Shown in pieces: positions 40,517-50,334 of a stretch of DNA of 64,000 nucleotides (the stretch's first letter is position 1; each line of letters opens with the position of its first letter). The position numbers were made by a program, and so were the translations under genes. Location of the stretch: positions 1-64,000 of the forward strand of contig CAZDEE010000001.1 of assembly GCA_964504595.1 (NCBI GenBank), written 5' to 3'. Source of the stretch: CAG-826 sp964504595. Lineage in GTDB: Bacteria; Bacillota_I; Bacilli_A; RFN20; CAG-826. The notes under the pieces were generated by a model, which saw only the letters and a program-made list of their open reading frames with translations, was not told the origin of the DNA and ran no database searches.

Positions 40517-41784
40517 TGAAAACATATCGCGAGGTTATGAAGTACTTTGGAATGAAAAGCTGTAGTGAAATATTGCTCACAAATATTCAAGATAATTCAA
40601 AGAAAGTAAATAGTAACTCGGTTTTTGTAGCAATCGGGAATGGTAATAATTATATTAATGAGGCCAAAAGTAATGGAGCAAAATTAATATTAAGCGATAA
40701 AGATTACGAATTTCTAAAAGAAAAATTAATGAATTTTTGCTTATGGTTTTATGATGACCCAAGCTTTGATCTCGTTTTAATAGGAATTACTGGCACAAAT
40801 GGAAAGAGTACTACGGCAAATTTTATTGCGCAATTACTGCCAAATTCCTTATTAATTAGCAATATTGAAAAAAGAAAAAATGCTTATTTTGTAACCAATA
40901 CCACGCCATCATCAATTGAAATTGTACATGCTTTATTAAAGGCAAAAGAAAGAAATTATAAATATGTGATTATGGAAGTATCTAGTATTGGTATTAAAGA
41001 AAAACGTGTAAAAGGACTTCTTTTTGATGTTGTAGGACTAACCAATTTAACATCAGATCATTTAGATTATCATCATAGCGTTGAAGAATATCAAAAAGTG
41101 AAAATTGATTTTATAAATGAACAGTTTTCAAAAATATACATTGGTAATGTTTTAACAGATGTAATAGATAGGATTGAAAGGCCATATATACAAGTTGATG
41201 AAAAAATCATACAGAAAAAGCTTAATTTATCAAAATTCAACATTGAAAATCTTGCTCTTGCCTATCAAATTGCATTGAATTATGTTAAAAAATCAATTCT
41301 TGATAGAAAAGTAAGAAAAGTAAAACTGCCAAAAGGACGAAGTCAAATTATATCTAAAAAGCCATTGGTAATAGTGGATTATGCACATACAGAAGTTGCT
41401 TTTTTAACAATTTTATTGGAATATAAGAAAAAGACAAAAGGGCGTTTATTAGTGCTTTTTGGCGCTGGAGGAAATCGTGATAAAATTAAAAGAGCTAAAT
41501 ATGGTGAATATGTCTATCAATATGCTGATATAGCGATAGTTACAAATGATAATCCTCGTAATGAAAAGCAAGAATATATAGTGGAAGATATTATTAAAAT
41601 TAATCCTTCTTTTTTTCTTGTAGAATATGATCGAAAGCAAGCAATCCATCGAATTTTAAAAATTGCCAAAAAAGATGACACAGTATTGATTTTAGGACGG
41701 GGTCATGAGCAAATTCAACTAATTAAAAATTTAAAAATATATTTAAGTGATGTAGAAGAGGTACGAAAATGGATCAAGAAATAA
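40516..41784 (+). CDS. murE: UDP-MurNAc-tripeptide synthetase MurE
   Basis: Adds the third amino acid of the peptidoglycan stem. The 422 residues are shorter than the usual 480-500. Motifs: GITGTNGKST near residue 92, NTTPSSIE, LTSDHLDYHHSVEEYQ with the lysine-carbamylation region after it, VDYAHTEVAF, and TNDNPRNE near residue 340. DNPR is the signature for meso-diaminopimelate, so the stem probably carries mDAP rather than lysine. It overlaps the transpeptidase gene at TAATG and mraY by 16 bases. Confidence 0.93.
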   Translation: MKTYREVMKYFGMKSCSEILLTNIQDNSKKVNSNSVFVAIGNGNNYINEAKSNGAKLILSDKDYEFLKEKLMNFCLWFYDDPSFDLVLIGITGTNGKSTTANFIAQLLPNSLLISNIEKRKNAYFVTNTTPSSIEIVHALLKAKERNYKYVIMEVSSIGIKEKRVKGLLFDVVGLTNLTSDHLDYHHSVEEYQKVKIDFINEQFSKIYIGNVLTDVIDRIERPYIQVDEKIIQKKLNLSKFNIENLALAYQIALNYVKKSILDRKVRKVKLPKGRSQIISKKPLVIVDYAHTEVAFLTILLEYKKKTKGRLLVLFGAGGNRDKIKRAKYGEYVYQYADIAIVTNDNPRNEKQEYIVEDIIKINPSFFLVEYDRKQAIHRILKIAKKDDTVLILGRGHEQIQLIKNLKIYLSDVEEVRKWIKK

Positions 41785-42755
41785 TGCGATTAGTTGAGTT
41801 ATTATTATCTTTTTTATTATCATTTATTATTTGTTTTTCTATAACCAAGTATCTAATAAATAAAGAAGTTTCTCATAAGATTGGACAAGTTATTAAAGAT
41901 GACATCGTTTCAACTCATCAAAAAAAAGCAAAAACACCAACATTAGGTGGAATTGGAATTTTTATTTCTACTTGGATAAGCGCGTTTATATTTGGTTTTG
42001 AAATGATAAAACATCGCTCTTTTATATCGTTATTTATTGTCTCATCTTCTTTTTTTATAATAGGTCTAATTGATGATTTGTTAAAAATAAAAAGAAATAA
42101 TGGAAAAGGTTTAAATGGTTATATAAGATTATTACTTGAAACTATAACTGTTTTATTAATATTAAGCTATTTAGGTTATGAACAGCACTCATTATGGAAA
42201 TTATCACTATTAAATATTAAGATGCTTCCTTTAGGTTTTTTATTCATTCCTTTTGTTATTTTTGTTATTGTTGGTGGCGCAAATTCGGTTAATATGACCG
42301 ATGGTCTAGATGGTTTAGCAAGCGGATTAATGATGATTGGGTTAGCGCCATTTTTAATATTATCTTTAATTGAAAAAGAGTATGAAATTGCATTATTTAT
42401 CATGCCTCTTATTGGTTCATTGTTCGCGTTTCTTTTATTTAATTTTCATCCTGCAAAAATATTTATGGGCGATGTTGGTTCTTTACCATTAGGAGGATGT
42501 ATATCTATAGTGAGTTTTTTATTAAATAAAGAAATATTGCTCTTAATAAGTGGTGGTATTTTTGTTTTTGAATCATTATCGGTTATTTTTCAAGTTTTAT
42601 CTTACAAAACTAGAAAGAAGCGTATTTTCCTTATGGCGCCTTTTCACCATCATTTAGAACTTAAAGGTTTGCCAGAGTGGAAAATTGTGATGATACTATA
42701 TATTTTTGGCTTTATATTATCAATAATTTCAATTGTTATAGGAGTTAATATATGA
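41769..42755 (+). CDS. mraY: Phospho-N-acetylmuramoyl-pentapeptide transferase
   Basis: Membrane enzyme that forms lipid I from UDP-MurNAc-pentapeptide and undecaprenyl phosphate. The 328 residues contain about ten hydrophobic segments. Motifs: KKAKTPTLGGIGIF near residue 55, IGLIDDLLKI near 100, NSVNMTDGLDGLASG near 175 with the catalytic aspartates, FMGDVGSLPLGG near 235, and APFHHHLELKG near 295. The ATG at 41769 follows a GAAGAGG site inside murE; another at 41784 overlaps the murE stop. It ends in ATGA shared with murD. Confidence 0.97.
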   Translation: MDQEIMRLVELLLSFLLSFIICFSITKYLINKEVSHKIGQVIKDDIVSTHQKKAKTPTLGGIGIFISTWISAFIFGFEMIKHRSFISLFIVSSSFFIIGLIDDLLKIKRNNGKGLNGYIRLLLETITVLLILSYLGYEQHSLWKLSLLNIKMLPLGFLFIPFVIFVIVGGANSVNMTDGLDGLASGLMMIGLAPFLILSLIEKEYEIALFIMPLIGSLFAFLLFNFHPAKIFMGDVGSLPLGGCISIVSFLLNKEILLLISGGIFVFESLSVIFQVLSYKTRKKRIFLMAPFHHHLELKGLPEWKIVMILYIFGFILSIISIVIGVNI

Positions 42756-43939
42756 AAAAAGTTCTTTTATTAGGCTATGGAAGTTCCTTAAAAGCGTTAC
42801 ATGAATTAATTAAAGATGAGTATGAAGTTTATATTTATGATGATTATATTAAAGATGAAAAGTATTACAACTTAGAAAAAATAAAAAAAACATTACCTTT
42901 ATTTGATATTGTCGTTCGTAGTCCAGGAATAAAAAGTATAAATGAAATTTATTCATTAATTCGTCTGTTAACTAAAGAATTGATTAGTGAAATTGAATTT
43001 TGCGTACGCTTGTTAAAAAATAAAAGAATAAAGTATATTTTAGTAACTGGTTCTAATGGCAAAACAACGACTTGTTCAATGATATATGAAATATTATCAA
43101 CCTATTATGATAATGTTTTTCTTGCAGGAAATATTGGAATCCCATTTTCTAGTATTGTTCCTTCTTTAAAGGATGATTCGCTTGTTATTTTGGAGTTGTC
43201 GTCATATCAAATTGAGGATACATATTCTAGTTTTGGAGATTATTTAATAGTTAATAATATCGTACCTAACCATTTAGATGGTGTTAATAATTATAGCTAT
43301 TATGTAGCATCAAAAAAACGTATAAGTTTATTAAAAAAGAGTGATGGGATACTAATTGTTGATAAATCTTTACATGAAGAATTTAAAGATCTTAATCCTT
43401 TAGTGGCCACAAAAATAGAGAAGATTAATTATTATTATCAATTAAATATTCATTTTATTTATTTGATTTCCTATTTATTTAATATTTCTAAAAGCAAAGT
43501 TAACAATGTTATAAAATCAATGAAATTTCCTTCATATCGGAATGAATTAGTTAAAAGTAATTTTCTTGCTACGATAATAAATGATTCTAAATCAACAAGC
43601 GTTAGTGCTTCTAATACATGTCTAATGCTTCATAATGATAAAAAAAGAATAATAATATTAGGTGGAATAGCAAAAAGCGATAGCTTTGCATCTTTAAATG
43701 TTAATAAGGATGATTTAATTTATATTTATGGAAAAGATCGATTTATAATAAAAAAGCAATTAAATAAAGGAAATTGCTTTTTAACATTAGATGAAATAAT
43801 TGAACAAATATCAGTATATTTAAATGATGATATTTATATTTTATTTACTCCAGGATGTTCATCCCAAGATCAATTTAAAAATTATCTAGCGCGTGGGGAA
43901 TATTTTATAAATCTAATAAGGAGCAAAGAAAATGCGTAA
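42752..43939 (+). CDS. murD: UDP-MurNAc-L-Ala:D-Glu ligase
   Basis: Adds D-glutamate to UDP-MurNAc-L-Ala. At 395 residues it is shorter than the usual 450. The N-terminal nucleotide-fold domain begins KKVLLLGYGSS. ATP loop VTGSNGKTTTCSM near residue 100, AGNIGIPF, ELSSYQIED near 150, NHLDGVNN-type metal/substrate site, NDSKSTSVSA near 270, and the C-terminal FTPGCSSQDQFKNYLARG are all visible. Overlaps mraY by four bases and ftsW by eight. Confidence 0.93.
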   Translation: MKKVLLLGYGSSLKALHELIKDEYEVYIYDDYIKDEKYYNLEKIKKTLPLFDIVVRSPGIKSINEIYSLIRLLTKELISEIEFCVRLLKNKRIKYILVTGSNGKTTTCSMIYEILSTYYDNVFLAGNIGIPFSSIVPSLKDDSLVILELSSYQIEDTYSSFGDYLIVNNIVPNHLDGVNNYSYYVASKKRISLLKKSDGILIVDKSLHEEFKDLNPLVATKIEKINYYYQLNIHFIYLISYLFNISKSKVNNVIKSMKFPSYRNELVKSNFLATIINDSKSTSVSASNTCLMLHNDKKRIIILGGIAKSDSFASLNVNKDDLIYIYGKDRFIIKKQLNKGNCFLTLDEIIEQISVYLNDDIYILFTPGCSSQDQFKNYLARGEYFINLIRSKENA

Positions 43940-45026
43940 TGAAAATAAAGAACGTTTATCAATAATAACAACAACAGTAATATTAGTTTTGTTTGGAATT
44001 TATATGGTTTACAGCGCATCAAATGTTTGGGCTAAAGCGAAGTTTAATGATCGGTTTTATTATTTAAAACGTCAAGTTCTTTTCGCAGGAATTGGGATGT
44101 TGGGCTTTATAATTTCTAGCCAAATAAAAACGGAAATATTAAAAAAATATGCAACACATATTATGCTAATGACATTAATATTGCTCGGATTAGTATTAAT
44201 TCCAGGACTAGGAATAGTGCGCAATGGCTCGAGGTCTTGGTTTGGAATTGGATCATTTGCATTTCAGCCATCCGAGCTTTTTAAAATTTCCTTAGTAATA
44301 TATGCAAGTAAAATGTTAAGTGAAAAGTATGATCAAACCAAGAAGATAAAAGGTTTTGTTTCAATAATAATTTTTACACTTTTAGGATTTTTATTAATTA
44401 TGTTACAGCCGGATTTTGGGACCGCGATGGTTATGTTAGCGAGCATTGTTTTATTAATGTTCACCTCAAGACTTCCAATTAAATATTATGTACTATTTGG
44501 ATGCTTAGGTGTCTCGATGATGGTGGTATTAATTGTAATTGCTCCATATAGATTTGATCGAATTACCTCATTTATCGATCCATGGCACGATCCGTTAGGA
44601 ACTGGGTTTCAAATAATTCAAAGCTTGTATGCAATTGGACCAGGGGCATTACTTGGTAATGGATTACTAAATAGCTATCAAAAGCGATTTTATCTTCCTG
44701 AACCACAGACCGATTTCATTTTTGCTATTGTTGTTGAAGAACTTGGCTTGATAGGTGGAATAATTTTGTTGTTTGCATTTGGTTATTTATTTTATAGAGG
44801 TTTTACCTTTGCTAAAACAAGAGAAGACCAATTTTCTTCTTTTTTAATTACAGGGTTATTGGGCCTTATTTTTATTCAAGTAATTATAAATTTAGGTGTA
44901 GTTGTTTCATTACTGCCAGTAACAGGAATCACGCTTCCTTTAATAAGCTATGGCGGTTCATCATTATCTGTGACTTTAATCTCATTAGGATTAATTGTTG
45001 GAAGGACTAATAAGGAGAATATTTGA
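43932..45026 (+). CDS. FtsW/SpoVE family glycosyltransferase
   Basis: A 364-residue SEDS-family peptidoglycan polymerase with ten predicted membrane segments. Motifs: YMVYSASNVWAK near residue 25, GNGSRSWFGIG-type loop (RNGSRSWFGIGSFAFQPSELFK) near 100, LLIMLQPDFGTAMV near 155, the large extracytoplasmic loop PWHDPLGTGFQIIQSLYAIGPG near 220, FIFAIVVEELGLIGG near 265 and LPLISYGGSSL near 340. In this position Bacillus has spoVE; it may be the FtsW or SpoVE partner of the transpeptidase at 38609. Overlaps murD by eight bases. Confidence 0.93.
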   Translation: MRNENKERLSIITTTVILVLFGIYMVYSASNVWAKAKFNDRFYYLKRQVLFAGIGMLGFIISSQIKTEILKKYATHIMLMTLILLGLVLIPGLGIVRNGSRSWFGIGSFAFQPSELFKISLVIYASKMLSEKYDQTKKIKGFVSIIIFTLLGFLLIMLQPDFGTAMVMLASIVLLMFTSRLPIKYYVLFGCLGVSMMVVLIVIAPYRFDRITSFIDPWHDPLGTGFQIIQSLYAIGPGALLGNGLLNSYQKRFYLPEPQTDFIFAIVVEELGLIGGIILLFAFGYLFYRGFTFAKTREDQFSSFLITGLLGLIFIQVIINLGVVVSLLPVTGITLPLISYGGSSLSVTLISLGLIVGRTNKENI

Positions 45027-45027
45027 A

Positions 45028-46065
45028 ATGAAAATACTTTTTTTTGCTAGTGGTAGTGGAGGACATATTTATCCAGCACTTTCCCTAATTGAAAGATTGT
45101 TACCTAAACACGAAATAGGCTATGTAGTTATAAAAAATTCAATGGAAGAAAGGATGATTATCGATAAAAGAATTCAAAAAATATATTTAAATATTGATTC
45201 AAAGGCTAAATATTACAAACAGAAACCTTATAAGTTACTTAGTTTATTTAAGAATATACTTTATCTTTCAAAAATCATCAAAAAGTATGATTTAGTAATA
45301 TCGTTTGGGGGTTTTGTCTCATTTGTGGCTTCGTTAGGATGTTTTTTTACTAAAAAGCCTTTATACATTCATGAACAAAACAGAGTTATAGGTGATTCAA
45401 ATCGATTCGCACTCCGCTTTTCTAAAAAAGTATTTACTGTATATGAAGATTTAACAATTGATAAAAGATATCAACACCTTATAAAAATTGTCGGCAATCC
45501 ACGAGGAGAAATTGCGTATCAATATAGAAAAAATAAAGTCGAAAAAACTCCATTTAAAGTGCTTTTTTTAGCAGGTAGTTTAGGTTCATCTTCTTTACTA
45601 AATAAAATGATAAATGTTATTAATACCTTAAAGAATGAAGATATAGAGTTTACGATTATTACCGGAAAAGAACTATATAGTAAATACAAAAGCGCTTTTG
45701 ATTATCAAAATGTTAATGTAATCGATTATGAAGAAAATATTTTGAAATTAATGTCAAATTCCTCACTTGTTATTTTAAGAGGTGGTGCGACATCAATTGA
45801 AGAAGTTATATCGATAAGCGTTCCTTCAATTGTAATTCCTTCTCCTTACGTTAAGCACAATCACCAAGAAAATAATGCTAGTTACTATCATGATAGGAAT
45901 GCTTTGATAATGATTAAAGAAAATGAAATTGAAGATAAACTCGCTAAAAGTATATTAGAAATGAAAAATAACGTGTTTCTGTACTATAAATTAATAGATA
46001 ATATGATTAAATTACGAAAAGTTAATGCAATATCTTTAATGGTGAATGAAATTGAAAACGGATAA
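45028..46065 (+). CDS. murG: UDP-GlcNAc:undecaprenyl-PP-MurNAc-pentapeptide GlcNAc transferase
   Basis: Makes lipid II from lipid I on the inner face of the membrane. The start at 45028 follows AAGGAG and lies one base after ftsW; a frame that begins in ftsW has no site. The 345 residues have the MurG N-domain loop GSGSGGHIYPALSL (GxGGH), SFGGFVS near 90, HEQN near 113, GSLGSS-type C-domain loop near 180, and SSLVILRGGATSIEE near 248 followed by IVIPSPYVKHNHQENNA. All key donor-binding residues are present. Its end overlaps murB by 20 bases. Confidence 0.93.
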   Translation: MKILFFASGSGGHIYPALSLIERLLPKHEIGYVVIKNSMEERMIIDKRIQKIYLNIDSKAKYYKQKPYKLLSLFKNILYLSKIIKKYDLVISFGGFVSFVASLGCFFTKKPLYIHEQNRVIGDSNRFALRFSKKVFTVYEDLTIDKRYQHLIKIVGNPRGEIAYQYRKNKVEKTPFKVLFLAGSLGSSSLLNKMINVINTLKNEDIEFTIITGKELYSKYKSAFDYQNVNVIDYEENILKLMSNSSLVILRGGATSIEEVISISVPSIVIPSPYVKHNHQENNASYYHDRNALIMIKENEIEDKLAKSILEMKNNVFLYYKLIDNMIKLRKVNAISLMVNEIENG

Positions 46066-46921
46066 TAGAATTAGAGTGTATAATAATTTTCTTTTAGCGG
46101 ATAAATCCCTTATTAAAGTTGGAGGAATAATATCAAAATATTATGAAGTTAAAGATTTAGTATCTTTATCGTATTTATTAAAAAATATTAAAATAGAATC
46201 TGATAGATTAGTAATTTTTTCTGGGGCTACAAATAAGGTATTTTGTGATTTTTATGATAAAGAAGTGGCGATTAAAGTTACTGGTAATAGAATTGAAATA
46301 AAAGAAGGTATTTTAACTGTTGAAAGTGGCGTTAAGCTTGCTTATTTAGCTAGATATCTAACAAAAAATGGTTATTGTAATTGGAATAAACTCGCGGATA
46401 TTCCTGGAGAAATTGGTGGTTCAATTGCTTCAAATGCTGGAGCGAATGGATATACAATAAGCGATGATTTATTAGAAATAACCGGAGTCTCTATTAAAGG
46501 GGAAATTATTAGTTATAAAAGAGAAAATTTAGATTTTACTTATCGTGAATCACCTTTTAAAAAAAACAATGATTTTATCATATTTTCCGCTAAATTTCGA
46601 TTAAAAAAATGTAATAGAGAAGCTTTAGAAAAAGAATTAGATTTTTATCATCATAAGAGAGTTCAAAATCAACCATTAGGCATCATTACTTTGGGTTCTA
46701 CTTTTAAAAATCCACAATTTTTTAATGCCTATGAACTTATAGACGGGTGTGGATTAAGAGGATTTCAATATAACAATATCATAATCAATGAAAAACATTG
46801 TAATTTCCTTGAAATAAGAGGAAAAACAACTCGAAAAGATATTCTATATGTAATTGCCTTTATCAAAGATAAAGTTTATAATAAATACGATATAAAACTT
46901 GAGGAAGAAATTGATATATAA
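46046..46921 (+). CDS. murB: UDP-N-acetylenolpyruvoylglucosamine reductase
   Basis: FAD enzyme that makes UDP-MurNAc. The 291 residues have the FAD-binding PCMH-type domain: SGATNKVF near 60, DIPGEIGGSIASNAGANG near 120, and YRESPFKK near 167 containing the conserved arginine, and the C-terminal PLGIITLGSTFKNPQ near 210 with the active-site serine. Length matches the Bacillota-type MurB. The ATG at 46046 is inside murG; a weak GGTGA site lies just before it. divIB follows 16 bases after. Confidence 0.92.
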   Translation: MKLKTDNRIRVYNNFLLADKSLIKVGGIISKYYEVKDLVSLSYLLKNIKIESDRLVIFSGATNKVFCDFYDKEVAIKVTGNRIEIKEGILTVESGVKLAYLARYLTKNGYCNWNKLADIPGEIGGSIASNAGANGYTISDDLLEITGVSIKGEIISYKRENLDFTYRESPFKKNNDFIIFSAKFRLKKCNREALEKELDFYHHKRVQNQPLGIITLGSTFKNPQFFNAYELIDGCGLRGFQYNNIIINEKHCNFLEIRGKTTRKDILYVIAFIKDKVYNKYDIKLEEEIDI

Positions 46922-46937
46922 AAAAGGAGGTATGGGC

Positions 46938-47840
46938 ATGGAAAATGATAATAAAACAAGTCTAAGTCCTGAACGTATCTCTTTATTTGAGCAAGAAATT
47001 ACTAAAAAAAAGAAAAATAAAAAATCAAATTTTATTTTTAGAACAGTCTTTTTTTTAGTTGTCTTAATTGCTATTTGTCTTATTCCTTTTTTACCAACTT
47101 TTTCCTGTCGCAATTTATATATCAATGGAAATTTTTTGCTTACTAATAGTGAGATTTTGTCTTTTGCCGGATATAGAGTTGATACCCCATTAATTTTTGT
47201 TGATGAGAAGAAAATTGAAAATTCGTTATCAAGCAAGGAGTATATATTAAAAGCGGAAGTAAACTGGAGCATTATAGGCTTAGAAATTAATATCGATGAA
47301 TTAGCGGTTCTTTTATTAGACTCCAATGAAGATTATATTCTTTCTGATGGTTCTTACTTGAGCGAATTTAAAGTTAAATATCCAGAATCAAAATATGATT
47401 TTTTTAAAAATCCAAGCAACAAAGTTATAAAGCGGCATATTCCTAGATTACTAAGTGATTTTTCTTTTTCAAATAGCGAGGATAGTGAAGATATAGCAAA
47501 GTCTAAAAGATTAAGAGTTCTTGATAATTTAAAAAAAATAGCTCCTGAAGTTTTAAATGATGTTGACTACTTTGAAGGAGTATATAGTAGCGATAACGTA
47601 TTACTTTTTGCTTTTTATTTTAAGGCTAATCAGGGCGATAGTGTTTCTTATTATCGAATCTTAATGAAAGATGAAACATTTCAATTTTTTTTAGAGGAAA
47701 TAAGAATTCAACAAATTATTTCTCAGATTACAAATTTTAGTGACAAAAAAATATATGAACATGATACAATAAATGAGTTATCGTATTCTAATACGATATG
47801 CGGATATAATGGTAAACAAAATGTTTGCCGTACTATGTAA
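46938..47840 (+). CDS. divIB: Cell division protein DivIB/FtsQ
   Basis: A bitopic membrane protein of the divisome. I start at 46938, eight bases after AAGGAGG; an ATG at 46932 is only two bases from it. The 300 residues: a charged cytoplasmic N-terminus (about 1-28), one membrane segment (about 33-56), a POTRA domain beginning CRNLYINGNFLLTNSEIL, and a beta domain. It acts with FtsL and DivIC. Low sequence identity is normal for this family; topology and position between murB and ftsA support the call. Confidence 0.85.
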   Translation: MENDNKTSLSPERISLFEQEITKKKKNKKSNFIFRTVFFLVVLIAICLIPFLPTFSCRNLYINGNFLLTNSEILSFAGYRVDTPLIFVDEKKIENSLSSKEYILKAEVNWSIIGLEINIDELAVLLLDSNEDYILSDGSYLSEFKVKYPESKYDFFKNPSNKVIKRHIPRLLSDFSFSNSEDSEDIAKSKRLRVLDNLKKIAPEVLNDVDYFEGVYSSDNVLLFAFYFKANQGDSVSYYRILMKDETFQFFLEEIRIQQIISQITNFSDKKIYEHDTINELSYSNTICGYNGKQNVCRTM

Positions 47841-47856
47841 GTGAGGAGGTTGCCTT

Positions 47857-49101
47857 ATGAAAAGTAAAAATGTCGGAGTTTTTGAAATTACTTCAACTGC
47901 AGTAAAATTCGTTTCAGGATATCTTCTTGACAATGAAGTAATTATTTTAAGTACCGCAAAAGTGGGATTAGATAATGGGGCGATTGTTGATGGAGAAATT
48001 AGTGACTATATAAGCGTTGGTAACGCAATCTCACAAGCTTTAAAAGAAGGAACTGCAAAGCTTTCGTCTCCAATTGCTGAATATGGTATGATTATTCCTC
48101 CAATCGGCTTTGAGGTTTATGATCATTCACAAGAGACATCAGTTGTTTCAAGCGAGGATACTATTGAAAAGATTGATGTTGATAATGTATTAAATCAAGT
48201 TTCTAAGGCTAAAACAACCGAAGGTTCTAAAATTATTGGCATACTTCCTGAGTTATATGTTCTTGATAAAGGTCAAAGTTTTCCTGAACCACCTTTAGGA
48301 CAACATTCTAATTCATTAATGGTAAGAGCTAAACTTCATGTTTGTCCAACTTATTATGTTTCGTCTTTTAAGAAAGTCTTTAAGAAAGCAAATATTAATA
48401 TCTCTGATAAAAACATCTATGTGGCACCTCATGCCGCATTAGAAGTTGTTAAAGAGTATCAAAATATTCCTAGCGATTTCTTGTTAATTGATTTAGGTGC
48501 TCGACTTACAAGTGTTTCATTGGTTGGTCAACAAAAATTAATTGCCTCAACATTTGTTTATCATGGTGCCGATCATATTACTGATAAACTTGCATCATAT
48601 TTTGAAATTGATTTTGCTGTTGCACAGCAATTAAAAGAAATATTTGGATTTGATGAACATAATTTAAGCTTTAAAGCGCCGTTATTTTCAGTAACAAGCC
48701 AAGAGAAAAAGAAGCGTTATACCATTGAAGATTTTAAAGAAGCGATTGGTAATAATGTTAATGATTATGTTAAAGAAATTTCTAATACAATTAAGGAAAT
48801 TGCCACAATGTACAATCCAAATATCGTTAATTTACCTATTATTTTAGTAGGTGGAGGAACCAAGTTCTATGGTTTAGCAGAAACCATAAAAGGATATTTG
48901 AATTCAAATGATATTAGAATATACGCTCCTAGATCGATTGGAGCAAGAGATGCTCAATTCACAAATTGCGTTGGTGCTTTAAAATTACTTGGTAGTGCTT
49001 ATCCTCTTGAAAATGAGGAGGTTAAAGTTTCACCTGAAGTTGAGCTTACTAAAACAAGAAAGATAAAAATGCGTAAAGACGCTTTTAACGATGAAATATA
49101 G
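47857..49101 (+). CDS. ftsA: Cell division protein FtsA
   Basis: Actin-like protein that tethers FtsZ to the membrane. The 414 residues begin VGVFEITSTAVKFVSGYLL (first phosphate loop) and contain the SHS2/1C region (about 80-160), LLIDLGARLTSVSLV near 210, and the ATP-binding LPIILVGGGTKFYGLAE near 330. The C-terminal tail (KTRKIKMRKDAF) is basic and short, consistent with a membrane-anchoring helix though weak. GAGGAGG precedes the ATG. Followed by ftsZ after 11 bases. Confidence 0.92.
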   Translation: MKSKNVGVFEITSTAVKFVSGYLLDNEVIILSTAKVGLDNGAIVDGEISDYISVGNAISQALKEGTAKLSSPIAEYGMIIPPIGFEVYDHSQETSVVSSEDTIEKIDVDNVLNQVSKAKTTEGSKIIGILPELYVLDKGQSFPEPPLGQHSNSLMVRAKLHVCPTYYVSSFKKVFKKANINISDKNIYVAPHAALEVVKEYQNIPSDFLLIDLGARLTSVSLVGQQKLIASTFVYHGADHITDKLASYFEIDFAVAQQLKEIFGFDEHNLSFKAPLFSVTSQEKKKRYTIEDFKEAIGNNVNDYVKEISNTIKEIATMYNPNIVNLPIILVGGGTKFYGLAETIKGYLNSNDIRIYAPRSIGARDAQFTNCVGALKLLGSAYPLENEEVKVSPEVELTKTRKIKMRKDAFNDEI

Positions 49102-49112
49102 GAGGAATTATT

Positions 49113-50207
49113 ATGTTTGGTAATGAATTAGATAATTTTGAGCCAGTTGCAAGAATTATTGTAATAGGTGTTGGTGGCGCTGGTAATAATGCTGTAAATA
49201 GAATGATTGATGAAAATATATCTTCGGTTGAATTCTATGTTGCAAATACAGATAAACAAGCTTTAAGTACTTCTAAAGCTCCGAATCGTTTAGTTTTAGG
49301 TAATGATTCATATAAAGGCTTAGGTGCAGGAGGAGATCCAGCGGTTGGTGAGTCAGCTGCATTACAAAGTGAAGAGGAAATACGTAATATTGTTAAAGGC
49401 GCAGATATGGTATTTATTGCAGCCGGAATGGGTGGTGGAACAGGTACAGGAGCCTCACCAGTAGTCGCGCGTATTGCTAAAGAAGAAGGTGCTTTAACTG
49501 TAGCAATTGTTACAAGACCTTTTGGATTTGAAGGTAAAAAGCGCATTTCTCAATCTGTTGAAGGACTTATAAAATTAAAAGAAAACGTCGATGCAATTAT
49601 CGTTGTTTCAAATGATAAATTATTGATGATGAATGGACAAAATCCAATTTCTGAAGCATTTTCAGAATCAGATAAAGTTTTAGCTCAATCGGTAAAAACT
49701 GTCACTGATTTAATATTGATGCCGGCAGTTATAAATTTAGATTTTGCTGATGTTAGTAATACATTGAAGAATTCAGGAATATCATTGATTGGATTTGGTA
49801 TGGGTAGTGGACCTAACAAGGCCCAAGAAGCTGCGATGGCGGCAATTTCATCACCACTTTTAGAAGTATCTATTCAAGGTGCAAAAAGCGCAATTATATC
49901 GGTTACATGTGGAATGAATGTTTCATTATATGAAGCTCAAGATTGTGCAAATCAAATTATGGAAGCGGCTGGCGGAAATTTAGATATGAAATTTGGTGTT
50001 TCTATTAATTCAGAACTTGCAGATCAAATCTTAGTTAGTGTTATTGCCACAGATTTCTCTGAAGAATATGATTTTACATCAGTCCCAACATTTAGACCAA
50101 TTCAACCTCGTGTGTATGAAGGAGTTAAAGTTGAAGAAGTTAATGAAAATGAAGAGGAAGATGATGATTCAATTCTTCCAAATTTCTTAAAAGGCAATGA
50201 TTTCTAA
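49113..50207 (+). CDS. ftsZ: Cell division protein FtsZ
   Basis: Tubulin-like GTPase that forms the division ring. In 364 residues: GVGGAGNNAVNRM near 20, the tubulin signature GGGTGTG at residues 107-113, TRPFGFEGKKR near 132, and the T7 region PAVINLDFADV near 205. The short C-terminal acidic linker ends in ILPNFLKGND, the conserved tail peptide that binds FtsA and SepF (both encoded here). AGGAGG precedes the ATG. A terminator follows. Confidence 0.98.
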   Translation: MFGNELDNFEPVARIIVIGVGGAGNNAVNRMIDENISSVEFYVANTDKQALSTSKAPNRLVLGNDSYKGLGAGGDPAVGESAALQSEEEIRNIVKGADMVFIAAGMGGGTGTGASPVVARIAKEEGALTVAIVTRPFGFEGKKRISQSVEGLIKLKENVDAIIVVSNDKLLMMNGQNPISEAFSESDKVLAQSVKTVTDLILMPAVINLDFADVSNTLKNSGISLIGFGMGSGPNKAQEAAMAAISSPLLEVSIQGAKSAIISVTCGMNVSLYEAQDCANQIMEAAGGNLDMKFGVSINSELADQILVSVIATDFSEEYDFTSVPTFRPIQPRVYEGVKVEEVNENEEEDDDSILPNFLKGNDF

Positions 50208-50238
50208 TTTTTATAATAATGTTTTTATTTTCAATTTG

Positions 50239-50267
50239 AGTCATAACAATTTGTTATGACTTTTTTT
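50239..50267 (+). terminator. Terminator of the division cluster
   Basis: Nine-base-pair stem AGTCATAAC at 50239-50247 with GTTATGACT at 50253-50261, five-base loop, T-run to 50267. Confidence 0.85.
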
Positions 50268-50282
50268 ATGCATATGATTTAT

Positions 50283-50289
50283 TTCGACT
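50283..50289 (-). promoter_or_regulatory. Possible Spo0A box upstream of spoIIGA
   Basis: Minus strand AGTCGAA (complement of 50289-50283) differs from the Spo0A box TGTCGAA at one position. In Bacillus the spoIIG operon is activated by phosphorylated Spo0A from several boxes. I see only this one, about 46 bases before the start codon. Confidence 0.3.
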
Positions 50290-50334
50290 TTTTATTTAAT
50301 ATCGATACTTTAGAATTAGTAACGGTGATAAGGA